A model generated the notes under the pieces. It had not been told where the DNA came from and ran no database searches. It saw only the letters and a list, made by a program, of their open reading frames with translations. From Coprinellus micaceus (Eukaryota; Basidiomycota; Agaricomycetes; Agaricales; Psathyrellaceae), in the NCBI GenBank assembly GCA_951394405.1, contig OX596346.1, forward strand, positions 372,001 to 436,000: a stretch of DNA of 64,000 nucleotides, written 5' to 3'. This document shows positions 11,747 to 23,700 of this stretch, piece by piece; the stretch's first letter is position 1; each line of letters opens with the position of its first letter. The translations under genes were made by a program, and so were the position numbers.

Positions 11747-13055
11747 CTTCGCTTCTATTCCCTGTTCGCATCCCGGGGTATATATACACCTAGTTCCGGG
11801 TTCAAGGTCACATCAAGGTTCACGGGGAGAGGCCCACATACCGCGTCCACCTGCTCACGTCCGAAATGAAGACCAGGTGGAATCGACTTCACCAGTCGTC
11901 CTTTCGCTTTTCTCCCTTTTAGTTTCGTGGTCCCGCTGACGGGATAATAGTACTTCGCAGAATGACAGTAGACGCCGAGTGGTAAACACCTCGAGATCTC
12001 TGAATGCATGGAAATGCCTCGAAGACCCACCAGGAAGAACGGGAGAAGACCTCGTGTCATTCAAGAGAACATACAGATCGCGGTGAGGAGTTCAACAAGG
12101 GAAATAATCAAAGATTGAAATGAGGTGGGGTACGTACCGTGAGCTGAAGGAAGTCGTCAGCGCGTACCCAGGACGAAGAGTATCGCTGAAGACCAGAACC
12201 ATTGCTTGAGAGTAACAACCATCCGAACTTCGACATCCGGCGAGTCGAACACTAAACAAGGCATTGAGCTCAAACCTGACGCATCGCGTTGGTCCCCTAC
12301 CCATTTGGCTTTGAGCTCGAGGTTGGCCTCGGGCTCCCCAGCTCACGCTTGGGGCTCCGATTCCTACACAACGCGCAGAGATACCCTACCCTAGGTCATC
12401 TGATGCCTGGCGGAAGAAAAGAGCACGACCCCGGGGAGATGATCAAACGCCGAAAACACAGTGTACGCGTATGCCACAGCGCCCTAGGACGTTTCGGGCT
12501 CGAGTGGATAACGAAGGGTGCAGAGGAAGAGGGGAACGTCACGCGTACGATTCAATAGTGCAAGCTCGGGCGAGTGATCGAAGCGCGCGGGGATCTATGG
12601 GTTGCTCGATACCACCCCACCCAACCCGTCCCTCCAATCCCAACCGGTATCCCCCTCCACACATCACCTCGAGTACCGCTGACGCAGCACACGACGCATG
12701 ACAGAGGAGCGAGAGTTTGGACCGCTCTCATTGGGATCAGTGGAGAGGTGCGCAGCACAAGGCCAACCCACGATGAATACTAGACCACGCGAGGTAAAGT
12801 GAGGGCGTAAGCGCGGAAGACTACCCCACACGTACCCAGCACCCGAACAGCTCGGGGCAACACACCGAACAAACAGAACACGGACGTAAGCATAGATTGC
12901 TTCGAACCAATATACTTGATTCCGATTTCCTACTTCTCCGTACGCCCCGATTCCACTTTATTCACCCTACTCGCTGCAGATATCAGTCCAAACCGTCGAG
13001 CGCCTAGATACGGCGGAAGATAACTCATTTGGTCGGTATAAGTCTGGCGGGCGCT

Positions 13056-14255
13056 TAGAGTTTAGATGCGCCAGTGGCCTCGTAACGACCCTCAGCCTCT
13101 CGAAGTTGATGACGCTCCAGATGGCGGTGGAGTACTGTGGAGGACAGTACAGGTTAGCGTGCGGTTCACAAACGAGTGTCTCCAGAGAACAAGAACAATT
13201 GAGAACCAAGGAGAAGGGGAAAGCGAATATTCTGAAATGAATGAAAACGAAAAGAGGGTCGAAGAAACAGGGAACGAGCGCATGAAACTCGGGCTAGAAG
13301 ACGCAAAAGTGAACGAGCATGGGAAGGTAAGCACTAATCGGATAACGAACGAAACCGAAGGCGGTCGAGTGACGGAAGTGGGGGTGGATGGAAGCGTTGA
13401 GGAGGCAGAAGCAGTGGGGTAAAACGGAGCAAAAATGGAAGTTGGAGTCAGAGAAGTGGGACGTAGCAAATCGCGATATTGCGAAGAAAGGTGTTCTATG
13501 CGGTGAAGAGAACCCGGCGATGCGAGTCTCACGAAGTCTACTAGGGAAAGGACACAAAATGGGTGAAACCGAGTAAGAGAAACACTCACGTGGGCCTTGA
13601 CGTTCCAGTACTCGAGGTAGAAAGTGTGCTCCCAGATGTCGACACCGACGATAGGGACGAGGTTGAGGAGGGTCCCCATCCACACCCCTGAATCTCAAGG
13701 ATTGGAGGGTTGAATTCCTTCAATCTATCGAGCGTGCCGAACGCGGCGTCACCGGCCTGCTCGTGAGGGCTGTCCTTGAGCACACCTCCGGGCCTTTTCT
13801 GGCAAGGCGGGGGATGTGAGGTTCTTCCAGAAGCGGGAGTGGTTGATGGGACCTGCGGGGCGTTGGCCGACCAGGTGTAGGGGGAGCAAGTTCATGGTTT
13901 GCACTCGCAAGACACTGGGCGGGAAAGGTTCGACAAGGAAGGACGCAGAGAGGAGGCAGCAGAAAAGATGATTGGCGAGACATCGTGGGCGAGGAGGAAG
14001 GAGGACGCATGGGATTGATCAAACGTAAGTTAGGTATCAATCCCACGAGACAGGAAGAGGAAGATAGGGCACGCACCTCCTCTGTTGAACCTCAACACCG
14101 TCTGCAGGGGGATCCCCTCCTTGCCAGTAAACGATTTCGCACGAGTACCCTGAGAGGTGTTGAGGGCGTTGACGTGGGCCTGGTGTGGTGGAGGGTCGTG
14201 GTTTACTGGTTGATATGTCGGGTAGGTGTAGGATGGGATGGGAGAGTGTTCGCGA
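13056..14255 (-). pseudogene. MnSOD pseudogene, copy 3
   Basis: Exon 4 near 13,056-13,135 starts as YSTAIWSVINFE and then loses frame. Exon 3 keeps LVPIVGVDIWEHTFYLEY, with both C-terminal metal ligands. Intron 2 and the first ~17 codons of exon 3 are deleted, so IQGCGWG of exon 2 runs into exon 3 out of frame. Exon 1 relics near 14,080-14,220 read as VNALN, GIPLQTVLRFN and so on, but the first-ligand segment is damaged. The copy is non-functional. Confidence 0.85.
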
Positions 14256-15757
14256 TGATGTGCATTGTCGTCATGTTTGCGGTATGGGAAAGACGGGGCA
14301 AGATGGAAAAGCGGGGGTGGGGATGAGGCAGGGACAGCGAATGGCACGGTTCTCCATCCTCTCAACGCTCTCTGCGCCCACGTCATTTCTTCGCCGTGGA
14401 AACCGAGACAACGACATCGGACGTTGAACACATTCATCTGGGTGTACGCCCGAACTACGGCCACCTTGAGTGCGTGCATGATCGTCTCCGGTATATAGAG
14501 GAGTAGAGGTGGAACAGAGGAGACTGCGTCGGGATTTGGCGTGCATGCGCTCATACGAGGAACGGGCAGAGGACTCAGGAAGAACAAGTTGAAGGAGCGA
14601 CATAACTGCGTGGAGGTGTGACGAGATCGTGCTGAGTCATCTGGTCAGATAAGATAAGATATCAACGCCAAAATTAGCGCCTGTGCACCGTTTACATGTT
14701 CGCGCCATATGCAGCAGAGAAACAGCCTAACTGGAATTGAAATGATGATATGACACCTGTAGAACGCTCCAAATCAGCCGGCCCTGAGACCATAAAATGG
14801 CGAACGATTTTTCTCTTCGCGATCCGATTCTCGACTAACGGGATATGCCGATCAAGTGTATATCTGTGATCCCGGGGGACTGCTCAACATGCCCACCGCT
14901 ATGTACAAACGAGCACGGTTTACTCAGCAAGCGTAAAGTCCCCCAAATGCATAGGACCAATTCACGGCGTGGGGGGGTGAGCGCGTTCTCGAAAAGATCT
15001 TCTTGATCCTCGCGTTTTTCGGATGCCTGATCCCAAGGGCGACACGAATGACCACGAACCATAATACGCCGAGTGCTCGAGTCATATTGCGGATGTGCCG
15101 TGGTCCAGGACCCACCGGTTGAGAGACGAGGGAGCGACCTTGTGTCAGGATGGAACCTGTCCCGCGAGACACAGTGGGGCAAGATGGCACAAGTAGGCGA
15201 AGGAGAGAGCTGTATACGAATATAGGAGACAAAAGAGAGGATTCTAAGGGGTGAGGATGATAGGTATGAGTATAAATATCCAGAGACGTGGGTGACAAGT
15301 AGGAAGGCGAGGCAGGCAAGCCATATATACGGGCGAGGCTGGAGGGGCTGGTAGACGCAGGAAGTCATGGCACCTTGTACCTAGCTTGAGGAGGAGCCCA
15401 CCCCTTACTCCCAGTAGACTGAGGCGAGAACCACAGGAAGGCGCCACACGACCTGACATTCCCATTGTTCGTCGCATCTACAGAGGCTGTGAGTAGGCCA
15501 GTAAGGCATATGTTGAGAAAAGGCGATGAATGTCGCGCGCAGGTAAATGGCCGTAAATTTGTTCCGAGAACCAGACCCGTACGTAACGGAGAACCCAGGG
15601 GCCCCGGACAATAAATAAGAAGGAAATCAGACTCTGGGCCGTCACATAACAATCGGGTATGTCGAGAATCGGATTCTCAACAGAGAGGTCACTTCCTGCT
15701 GTTCTTGGTTACCCCCATCTGTAAAGTCCTTCTTGAGGAACGGTTGAGCTGACCAGT
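14256..15757. repeat. Spacer between SOD copy 3 and membrane gene B
   Basis: This contains the AP-1/GATA block at 14,633-14,660. It then holds about 1 kb that I cannot match to a gene. The right part is the downstream flank of gene B. No conserved reading frame. Confidence 0.45.
14633..14660. promoter_or_regulatory. AP-1-like plus tandem GATA block upstream of SOD copy 3
   Basis: TGAGTCA at 14,633-14,639 is followed 8 bp later by GATAAGATAAGAT at 14,648-14,660. Both elements are intact although the downstream SOD is a pseudogene. AP-1-type sites of this class are bound by Yap1-like stress regulators in fungi; use here is inferred. Confidence 0.4.
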
Positions 15758-17678
15758 TTACGCATAGTTAATCCCCTCAATATCCTTACGCTGGTCTGAC
15801 CCCTCACCCACCGCCGCTCGATGATGCAGGTCAGATGGCTCTGAGGTCATCTCAAAGGAGTCAAAATTGCCTTCGAGGTCGTCCTCTGATCCGGGTGCCA
15901 GAGGTGCAAAGAGGAGTTTGGACGCAAGGGGCTTGGAGCCCATGTAGTCGACTTTGCGCATGTTAATAAGGAGGCGTTGGGCGAGGATTGGAATAACGAT
16001 AGTGTTTGCCCTATAGAAGTGAGGTTAGGACATTACCGGGAAAGCATCACGACTGGCGCACATTGCCATAAGTCTAAAGCCCAACTTTAGTTAATCGAAT
16101 GGTCCCCATATGCCAAACCTGAAGGTTGAGGGCTCACGTATTCATTGGGCTACCATCTAGTTCCGATATCTCCATCCCACGTAAATGTACAATCCAAATG
16201 ATCGTGCCCACTGCGACATACCGCCATGACTCCAGGAGCCTGTGTGATGGCGGCGGCCATCCTGAAGGCTATTCGTTGTGTTTTGGGAAGCGTCAATAGC
16301 ACAGAATTTTCGAGGAGACCGACAGGACCAACCTAGGAGGGTCAGATAGTATATACCCCCATCCCGACGAATGGCCTGGACCAAGCGACCATTTTGCCCC
16401 TTGTAACAAACCATGAGGGTGAAGATACCTAACAGAGCTAAGACTGTGCTCCAATGTCAGACCTATATCGCCCTTCTCTGTCAGTTGCACTTGGAGTAAC
16501 GCACGGGTAGTTGCTACGAGGTTCGTGTATACGAAAATGTGGCGGTCAATGAAATAGATCGTCTGCTCCGACCATTGCTCGTTTGAGGGAACGTAGCAAG
16601 GGTAGCCCAGTTCGGCGTCGAGGGGGGGAACGGGCTCCGCTTAGAAAAGGCATGCCTGTGAGTCTCTTAACACGATGGATGGCACCTGTTCATTACTGAC
16701 CTTGATATTGAAAGTTCGAGACCAGCAGAATAACACTGTTGGAAAAGGGGATGCCCTGTGCCATATAAATGGTTAGAGTTATGCAGCGAGGGAAATTCCT
16801 GCTATAAGAACCAACGCACACAAGAAAGAATGACTGTCGCAAGGAGATATATTAATTTTGACTCAAGAAGGGCGCCGAGACATATCGCCAGGGACACTAC
16901 GATTCGAGGCTCAAAAATGCACAGTCAGGAGGATGGTAGTGCAGAGCTCACGATCGCATGCTAGGAGAGTACCGTCAATGATCACTGTTCCAATCAGTAT
17001 CAGCACTTATTCCCGTGAGCCTGGAAATGAGTGGTATAGCGCACCATGGTAAATGATAGAAAGCGCCTTGCAAGCCTGGGAAGCGCAAGACAAAATCAGC
17101 AGGGGGACAAAAGGTGCATGGGACGGTCGGCGGGCTCACGTGTGGGGACACTAAGAAGTAGTTCCTATAGTCTCCTTGGTGGGAGAGTTGAGCCATCAGT
17201 AGCGGTAATACAGCATCCCCATGGGCCGTTTTGACTCACTGGTAACCTGCAGAGCAATGTAGACCAATAGCCCATATCGGATTACCATGTAGAGCATCTT
17301 GCCTCAATTCCAATTTTGAGGCAAAATAACGGAAACCTGGTGAATGAAACGTCAGAAAGCTGAACCACTGGAGAGACCTGCATACCTACCTCTTCTGCTA
17401 GAGTCGTTAAAATGTAATATACCTTCGGCGGTCTCAGTTGAGAGATCCCTAACCAATAGTAGCAATGGTAGCCCACATAGACGCAATAAACGGAGACTAT
17501 TCACAGGTCAACATTGCCATACAGGGTTTATCAAAGGTACCCACTGCAAATGTACTACCGTCGGCAATCAGTGATAATCCTATGAAACCGCAAAAATAAA
17601 GAAATAAATGCATACTTCTTGCATTCTGTACATGGCAACAGCGTCTGCAAGGGCTTGAATCTCCTGCGCTGACGTCAT
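15758..17678 (-). pseudogene. DUF6533-like membrane-protein gene, copy B (nonsense and splice loss)
   Basis: The same 15-exon layout as copies A and C can be followed from the ATG at 17,678 (MTSAQEIQALAD) to the stop at 15,758. Exon 5 carries TGA at 17,304-17,306 where the other copies have the Arg codon of WNRGK. The acceptor of the 23-nt exon 14 reads AA instead of AG (16,161-16,162). Most other exons and splice sites are intact, including the 10-, 20- and 9-nt exons, so inactivation looks recent compared with the SOD copies. The last exon ends KDIEGINYA. Confidence 0.8.
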
Positions 17679-19639
17679 CTTCCAAAGTGTGACCGAGGGA
17701 CGCTAGATACAGTCAGGCAAGAAGTGCTGTAGTACGAGCAGCGGCGGTCACTACAAGCCAGAAGTCGACCTTATAATACGTCTGCGAAGTGCCCTCGGTG
17801 TTTTAGGTTTGATTTTCACTCAAGATCTGTGATGATCATTTGGGGAAGGTTAAGTCGTTGAGTATTTTCTCAGTGATGCTGAGCGGTCTCGCATATAATG
17901 CGAGCCTATTTATTGCGTTATCCGGGCCAGACTTAGGCATGTACTCACAATCCCCCGCGGCCAATGTCACTCCGTGAAAATTGAGAGCTTTGGTCGTCCC
18001 TTTGTCAGGCTGCTGTAGCTCGTGGATACTTGTCCGCACTCCCCTTCGGGAGGAAGCTTCTTACATATGGATGGGGTTTCGAAACCACTCCCTCGAAAGG
18101 TTCGCCCAAATGAATTCGACGACTTCTCTTGGATGTCCCATCGATCTACGAAGCCCGCACAGGTGTTCTTGCTATCAAAGAACCCTGCGCAGTAGGCGCC
18201 CATCCTGACACGGCGGTGACACCTTAGACAACGCCGCCCCACCTGGTGCAGAGATTCTGCGGGATCCAATGCATCAAAATGGATTATCCAGGGAAGTTGC
18301 CAAAGCAGTGAAAGGACCTGTCGAGCTACTCCGAAGGGAGTACGACCATCCCATCAGCAAATCCTAGCAAAATCCTAGTACAGAATGGTACTCATCTTTC
18401 GCGATGGGACAACCGAACCTGATTTGAGGGATGCCTTTTTAGGCCTGTTAGACGCCGTGATATCAAAGAATCCCGAAGATGAATACAGTTGGCGGAAGGC
18501 CAACCGTAGTGTATCCAGTTCAACAGAAACCTGGTAGCAAACACACAGTCAACTTTACCTCGAACTCGCATCTCTGAGGGTGTGATACCGGGCAGGTTGG
18601 ACCCAGTAATTGTAGGCGCATTACCGAATAGAGTTGTCATGGCTTGGACGAGCGCTGAAGGGTACACTGCCTCGTTGATGCTCCGCGTTCTCCCCAAGCT
18701 TTGATCCCTTCCAATTCTGATGTCAGTGATTGTCTCTAGGATGCCATCTAATGGGAACTCAGGTAGTCGTCAGAGCAACCCACCCTAACATAGCATAGCT
18801 CGAGGTATTGCTGGTTCGCCCATAGTGCATGCAGAAACGGGGTCCACCTCAGAAAGTTTCAGCGGTTGCAAGCACTCCAATAAAGGTGAGAACCAAACGC
18901 GCACCCAGGACGAATTATAGCGCCGAACGTATGGCCCGTTGCTCAAGGGCAAGAACGGGGCCCAGAAATCCAAAGGTCGGGGTCTGACAAATCAGCCAAG
19001 CCCAAACACCAATAATGTAATGGGAGGAAGCCACATCGCATTAACGCCAGAGTGAGTACACTGCTCACTCCCCGACCCGTTTGGCTTCGACCTCGGGCCC
19101 CACAGCTCACCCTCGAGGTTCCAATGTCTATACACACTGCGGATCAACGTCATAACCCGGGTTAAATCCCGCTCCGTCTGAGGGGAGAATACGAACATAG
19201 GAGAGGGGACCAGACGGCCAAATCCAGAGGGCGAGCTCGGCTCAGAGAAGGCTGCACCCCTTCCGCATAAGCTGAAACAGCGAAGCCATCATCAACATAG
19301 ACGGTTCGGGTGGCGTAGGCGATGAGGGTGAGTAAGGCTGGGTGTCTGGTCGAGTCCTGCGAGGAGTGGGCAGTCGTACAGCACAGGAGTGAGGGGACTC
19401 CAATAGTTCAGCACATCACTTAGAGTGCCCATGACGCAGAACCGGCGTACGACAGAGGACCAAGGGGCAGGGGGAACGTACTGACGAGCTCCAACCTCCC
19501 ATAGTCGGTGCATAGACTCACGGAGCGGGGCAAATCCACAACGAAAGAGGGATTAAGTGCGGAAGGTAACCCGACGCATACCGAGTGACGAAACGACTCG
19601 ACTCATTCCAAGATACCAAACAAACAGAACACAGACGCA
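17679..19639. repeat. Upstream spacer of gene B with third-gene relic
   Basis: Left part: promoter side of gene B with CTTATAATACG near 17,770 (TATAAG on the gene strand). Around 18,390-18,700 the minus strand reads a relic that includes NEAVYPSALVQAM, YGWPSA and LRDSLISR. This is the best copy of the unrecognised third gene, with partners near 6,500-6,700 and 11,140-11,350 and, on the plus strand, near 54,200-54,460. Its function is unknown and the frame is broken in every copy. From about 18,890 to the copia target site at 19,640 the sequence is conserved spacer. Confidence 0.45.
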
Positions 19640-19644
19640 AACAT
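19640..19644. repeat. Left target-site duplication of the copia element (AACAT)
   Basis: AACAT directly precedes the 5' LTR and is repeated at 30,379-30,383 directly after the 3' LTR. Removing the element joins ...CGCAAACAT to AGATTGCTTCG, which matches the uninterrupted sequence at 12,890-12,905. Confidence 0.9.
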
Positions 19645-19945
19645 TGTTGGACGATATGGTATCCCACTTTCCTTTTTCAGCTCAAACTTCGCTTATATCG
19701 ACGCACGTCTGTTACTACGGCATCACGACTTCTCTCGATACTCGTATGTATATTCGTAAATCTTTTGCCCTCGCATCTCAGCTTGTTGTCTACGACTCCA
19801 TCCTGAGGTGTGAGTTCTTGTTTTCTTTCTTGTTATTCTATCTACTCGATACTCATATCTATACCTAGCTCTCGTGGTCTAGGTAATGATATTCAGCTTG
19901 TTGTCTACGACTCCATCCTGAGGTCTCTCGTTGTCTAGGTTGACA
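19645..19945 (+). repeat. 5' LTR of the copia element (long form, 301 bp)
   Basis: Starts TGTTGGACGATATGG and ends GGTTGACA. It contains a 31-bp direct repeat (19,778-19,808 and 19,893-19,923) separated so that one repeat period is 115 bp. The 3' LTR is exactly 115 bp shorter and has a single copy of this repeat. Confidence 0.9.
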
Positions 19946-19960
19946 AGTTATGAGCCTTTA
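19946..19960 (+). other. Candidate primer binding site
   Basis: AGTTATGAGCCTTTA follows directly after the 5' LTR. The TTATGAGC core resembles the TATCAGAGC-type copia primer sites that pair with initiator Met tRNA or its fragments, but the match is imperfect. The position supports the call more than the sequence does. Confidence 0.35.
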
Positions 19961-19982
19961 AAAAACGGCCATTCAACGAACC

Positions 19983-22925
19983 TTGGACTCGAAACAAGCT
20001 TTCTCGTCACTGGTGATGGACTCGCGTGATCCATCTCGACTGCCTACGCCGGCTTTCACTGAGGGTTCTCCCCCCTCTGTTTCCTCACACGGTACCAACA
20101 CGTCCTATCGGACGCCTCTCAACACTGGCCCCATGGCTTCTCCTGCGATGGGTGCTCCTTACAGCGGTTCCATCCGTCATCCTCTCACTTTCGGTTCCGT
20201 CCAAGGTGGCGTCAATTCTCAGCATTCAGCATTCGGCGCCGCCTCTTTTGGTGAGGCGGTGACCATTCAGCCTCCTCCCCCTCAAGGGGATGGGGGACTC
20301 TCCCTGGAGCTCGGGTCTCTGGGTTTGGGTGAGTTGCACCCGCTCTCCAATTTCCCCCCTCGAAGTCGTTCGAGTGCGATTTTTTTGCCGGAAGGCCATT
20401 TTGTTGCATCTGCTGGGGACTCTTACCAGATCGGGCAGACCTTACGTCGCCATTCAACTTCTGTGCATGCTTCTTTACGTGAGGCTGATCCTCAACGTGT
20501 TCCTTCTCTTCATGCTCCTGTTTACAGGGGTGAACATGTTTTTTCGTCTCAGGGAGGGGGTTTTGGCTCCGCCCCCCAAGGGGGCATGAACCCTGGTGAT
20601 GTTTGTACCTATCCTAATGTTACGCTGCGTAACACTCGCTATGCTCCGCATCATTTTTCGGTTACCTCTTCTTTCTCACCCGCACTTGGCGATGTAAGGG
20701 GGGATGGTGGTTTGTGTGAGCAGCCCCAATCTACGCCCTCTCGGCCCTGTCCTCTCCCAGAGGAAAACTCTCGGCTTCACGAGCGCCCAGCCTCAGTCTG
20801 GTCTTTCCGCGGTCTAGGCTCTGATCGTTTTGTTCCCATTTTGGAAACTGACGTGACACGTTGGCGTGAGGACGTCGGGTATGTTGGAATGCACGGTGGG
20901 TATCCTGCTACCAATGACGTCGACAGCTACCCGACGGACTATACAAACACCCACGGTGTGTCCTTCGACGAGGGCACTTTCATCCACTCGCCTGCGCCGA
21001 CGGAGACGGAGTACAGGGAGTCATTCGGTTTGGATGGGCAGGGGCAGCCTGTGAGGTTGGAGCGAGGAGCGAGGGTTATGGAGACAATCGTTGAGTCTTC
21101 CCCGTCTGGTTTCGTTGCCTCTGCACCGGGTTTCGGCTATCCTTCAGCACCCCCAGCAAGACCAGGCTCTCGGCATAGGCTTCACCCAGTCATTTCGGCA
21201 CCTACCATGTATGGCGGAAGAGCAAATACCCCAAACATGCCTTTCCTTCAACAGCCTCAGCCATAGCGGCCTCTCAGCATCCCTCTTCCCCAGTATCCGA
21301 CCTCCGTGGACATCGGACAGCAGCCCCGGCCCACGACTGTAGCAGGTCTCCCAGGTGGGGTCCCTGTTGATGACATGATGCGCACACACTCCTCCCTTTC
21401 TCATCAACGCTCTTTCTCCCGTGTATCCTCGAGGGCAGCGTCTTTCCACGACGGTCAGCACGGCGTACGTCAACCTCTTACACCTCCACCGCCGCCATCT
21501 TCATCGTCATCGAGTGGGCGTTCGTCATCGCGTTTTGGACACCTGGGATTCAGTTACGGACACACGCCCCCTCCGCCTCATCTGGGAGCTCTACCTCCTC
21601 CGCCTCCTCATGGTGATGGCTATGTTGGCCTCCAACAAACACCCTTCCCTGCCCCTCCGCCTCACAACCGTGTAACCATTGCCGTTAATACCAAGGATAT
21701 CCCAATGCTCACCAGCGCCGATGGCTATCTCCCTTGGGTGGAGAAAGTGAAGTTGGAACTCCAGAACCAACAGCTCTGGTGCCACGTTACAGTCGACCAG
21801 CCTGACCTGAATGATTTCCTCCATCATGAGGTTCCTACGTTCATGCCTGCCCCCATTGCTCAACACTCCCCGCCCGCCGACATTCAATATGCCTCACGGT
21901 GGTTCGCTTGTGATGCTAGCGCCCAGGCAATCATCACTTCGAGGATCTCGGTGACGATTCTGGCTCAGGTGCCGAAGAGGGAGGAGTCTAGGGAGACTAG
22001 GGAGGCGTGTGCAAGGACGGTGTGGAATCACCTCGCCAAGCAGTTTGGTGGTGCTGGCCTCAATGTGGCACAAGCCGAGTGGGATAGAGTCAAGGGTCTC
22101 AAGGTGGCGAATGTCTCGGAGATTGAGGGTGTTCTGCAGAAGTGGGAGGCGGCGTATAACAAGATGCTGCTGGCTGGCGAGAAGCCCCATGTGCGGGAGG
22201 TCCTTACAGGGATGACAGTGGCCCTGCCGAAGACGGGTGTGTGGGCTCCCCTGGTCCTCGACTACCACCATTCTGTCAACACTCGTGTCTGGAATGACCC
22301 TCGCATCATCACTACCGCCACCAAGATTTTCCAGGAAGTCAGGAGCACTATCAAGCTTCAAGGCGATGTCTCCAACGCATCTGCTGGCAAGGCTGCTGCT
22401 TTGTTGAAGAACCGTTCTTGTGGTTTGTCGTCCAACATGGTGTCTTCCAGTTCAGGGGGTGGGAAACCCTTCTGTGACAACTGCAAGACAACTGGACATC
22501 CTTGCAAGGAATGTTGGCAGCCGGGTGGTCCGCTTTTTGGGGATGATGCTGGGATTCAGAGGGTGAAGGATCGGAAGAAGGTGCCGAAGGAGTCGAGGTC
22601 CTCTGGGATGGCCGCCGCAAACTTGGCGCCTGCCTCGGCAACAATTACGGAGGTCAACGATACGGGTGGGGGTAGTACCGGATTAGCTGGTGTATGTTTT
22701 GCTGGGCTTCCCCAATATGATTCCCATGATGCATGCCTGTCCTGTGTGAGCCTCAAGGACCCACATCTCGCCTATGCCTCTCTCAGTACCCGCCCTAGTT
22801 GGCTCCCCGATCATCTCGATCAACTCCTTGATTTGGGATGTTCGAGGCATATCTTCAGAGATAAGGATGTATTTTGGGACTATAAGCCGATCCCTAAATC
22901 GTCGATTTCCACTGCCAACTGTGGG
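19983..22925 (+). pseudogene. copia gag and start of protease (one in-frame stop, then interrupted)
   Basis: The frame opens at 19,983 (MDSKQAF) and runs through a Pro/Ser/Gly-rich leader. It is broken only by TAG at 21,264-21,266 and continues in the same frame to 22,925. A zinc knuckle of the CX2CX4HX4C type lies at about 22,471-22,512 (CDNCKTTGHPCKEC). A protease start follows at about 22,828 (LLDLGCSRHIF), where the catalytic D-S/T-G triplet reads D-L-G. The leader before the capsid-like part is unusually long (over 500 codons) for a copia gag. The reading is cut after STANCG by a solo LTR and resumes with GALEVEGKG in the same frame. Confidence 0.85.
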
Positions 22926-23700
22926 TGTTACGTTTAGCTTCACGTACTATATCTTTTGCCCCTATCTTTTCATCTTATCTTGTTGCGGACTCTTTTTATC
23001 TTCAGCGGCTATCTCTTTTCTTTATGTAATATAGATTATCTTTTTCATTAGCGCTAGTCGCCCATTTCTTTTATGACTCGTATTGTATGACTGTTAGCGC
23101 AGCTTTGCGCAGTTTGTATGACGCGTATAGGTGCAACCTTGCACAGCTTCGTTTTACTCAGCTTGCGCAGTTTTGCTTACTCGTACGCACTTTGACACAG
23201 CATTCCGTAGTATACGCAGCCATACTCTGACTCAGTTTAGACTCGTAGTGACTCATAGCGACTCGTACCTCTCAGTATATATATCTCCATAACATACCGA
23301 TGTACTTTAGCTTGTTATCCTTGTATCAACCTTCGTGACTACCTTCATCCTACTCTCCCGTTTCCCCTCTCTACGATACCTGGTAGAAACCGAAGCTCAA
23401 CTACCATTCTAAAACTCGCACATATCGACGACGTCAAACAACTCTCAGACACCACGAAGGACCTCATCCTCTAGAAGAATCTCAACGAGGAGAATAACCA
23501 AGACCGCGACGACGGCACCTACGACTTAGACTCAAGACGACGGAGAGAAGCGATTGTCAACATCGCCCCCGAACCAAGACGTGACGTACGGCTGCCAAAC
23601 CGCGCACACTGGTAGAACGACTACGATCGCCGATATCGAGCGTGCCAGAGATTGACCAGACAGAGCCGACTGTTGGAGACACCCCAACCGAGTCGTAACA
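22926..23700. mobile_element. Solo LTR, 775 bp, nested in the copia protease region
   Basis: Starts TGTTACG and ends CGTAACA, a 7-bp terminal inverted repeat of TG...CA type. GTGGG is duplicated on both sides (22,921-22,925 and 23,701-23,705). Deleting the element plus one TSD (780 bp) restores the copia frame as ISTANC-GALEVEG. A TATATATA stretch near 23,275 is a possible LTR promoter. No internal region is present, so it is a solo LTR from another retrotransposon family, the same family as 30,682-31,471. Confidence 0.9.

Larger units (their letters stand above)
9816..13055. repeat. Spacer of unit 2, membrane gene missing
   Basis: This spacer joins the SOD-upstream block (about 10,150-10,290, nearly identical to 32,700-32,850) to the sequence normally found downstream of the membrane gene (11,090-11,135). 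It then passes at about 11,140 straight into the third-gene relic (11,150-11,350). The whole membrane-protein gene is therefore deleted in this unit. The stretch 11,860-12,220 matches the start of the window, and 12,900-12,970 matches the SOD 3' flank. A perfect hairpin lies at 11,704-11,746. Confidence 0.55.

Noticed and set aside
21470..21640. Ser/Pro repeat region as an independent gene
   Set aside because: It is in frame with, and part of, the copia gag leader.
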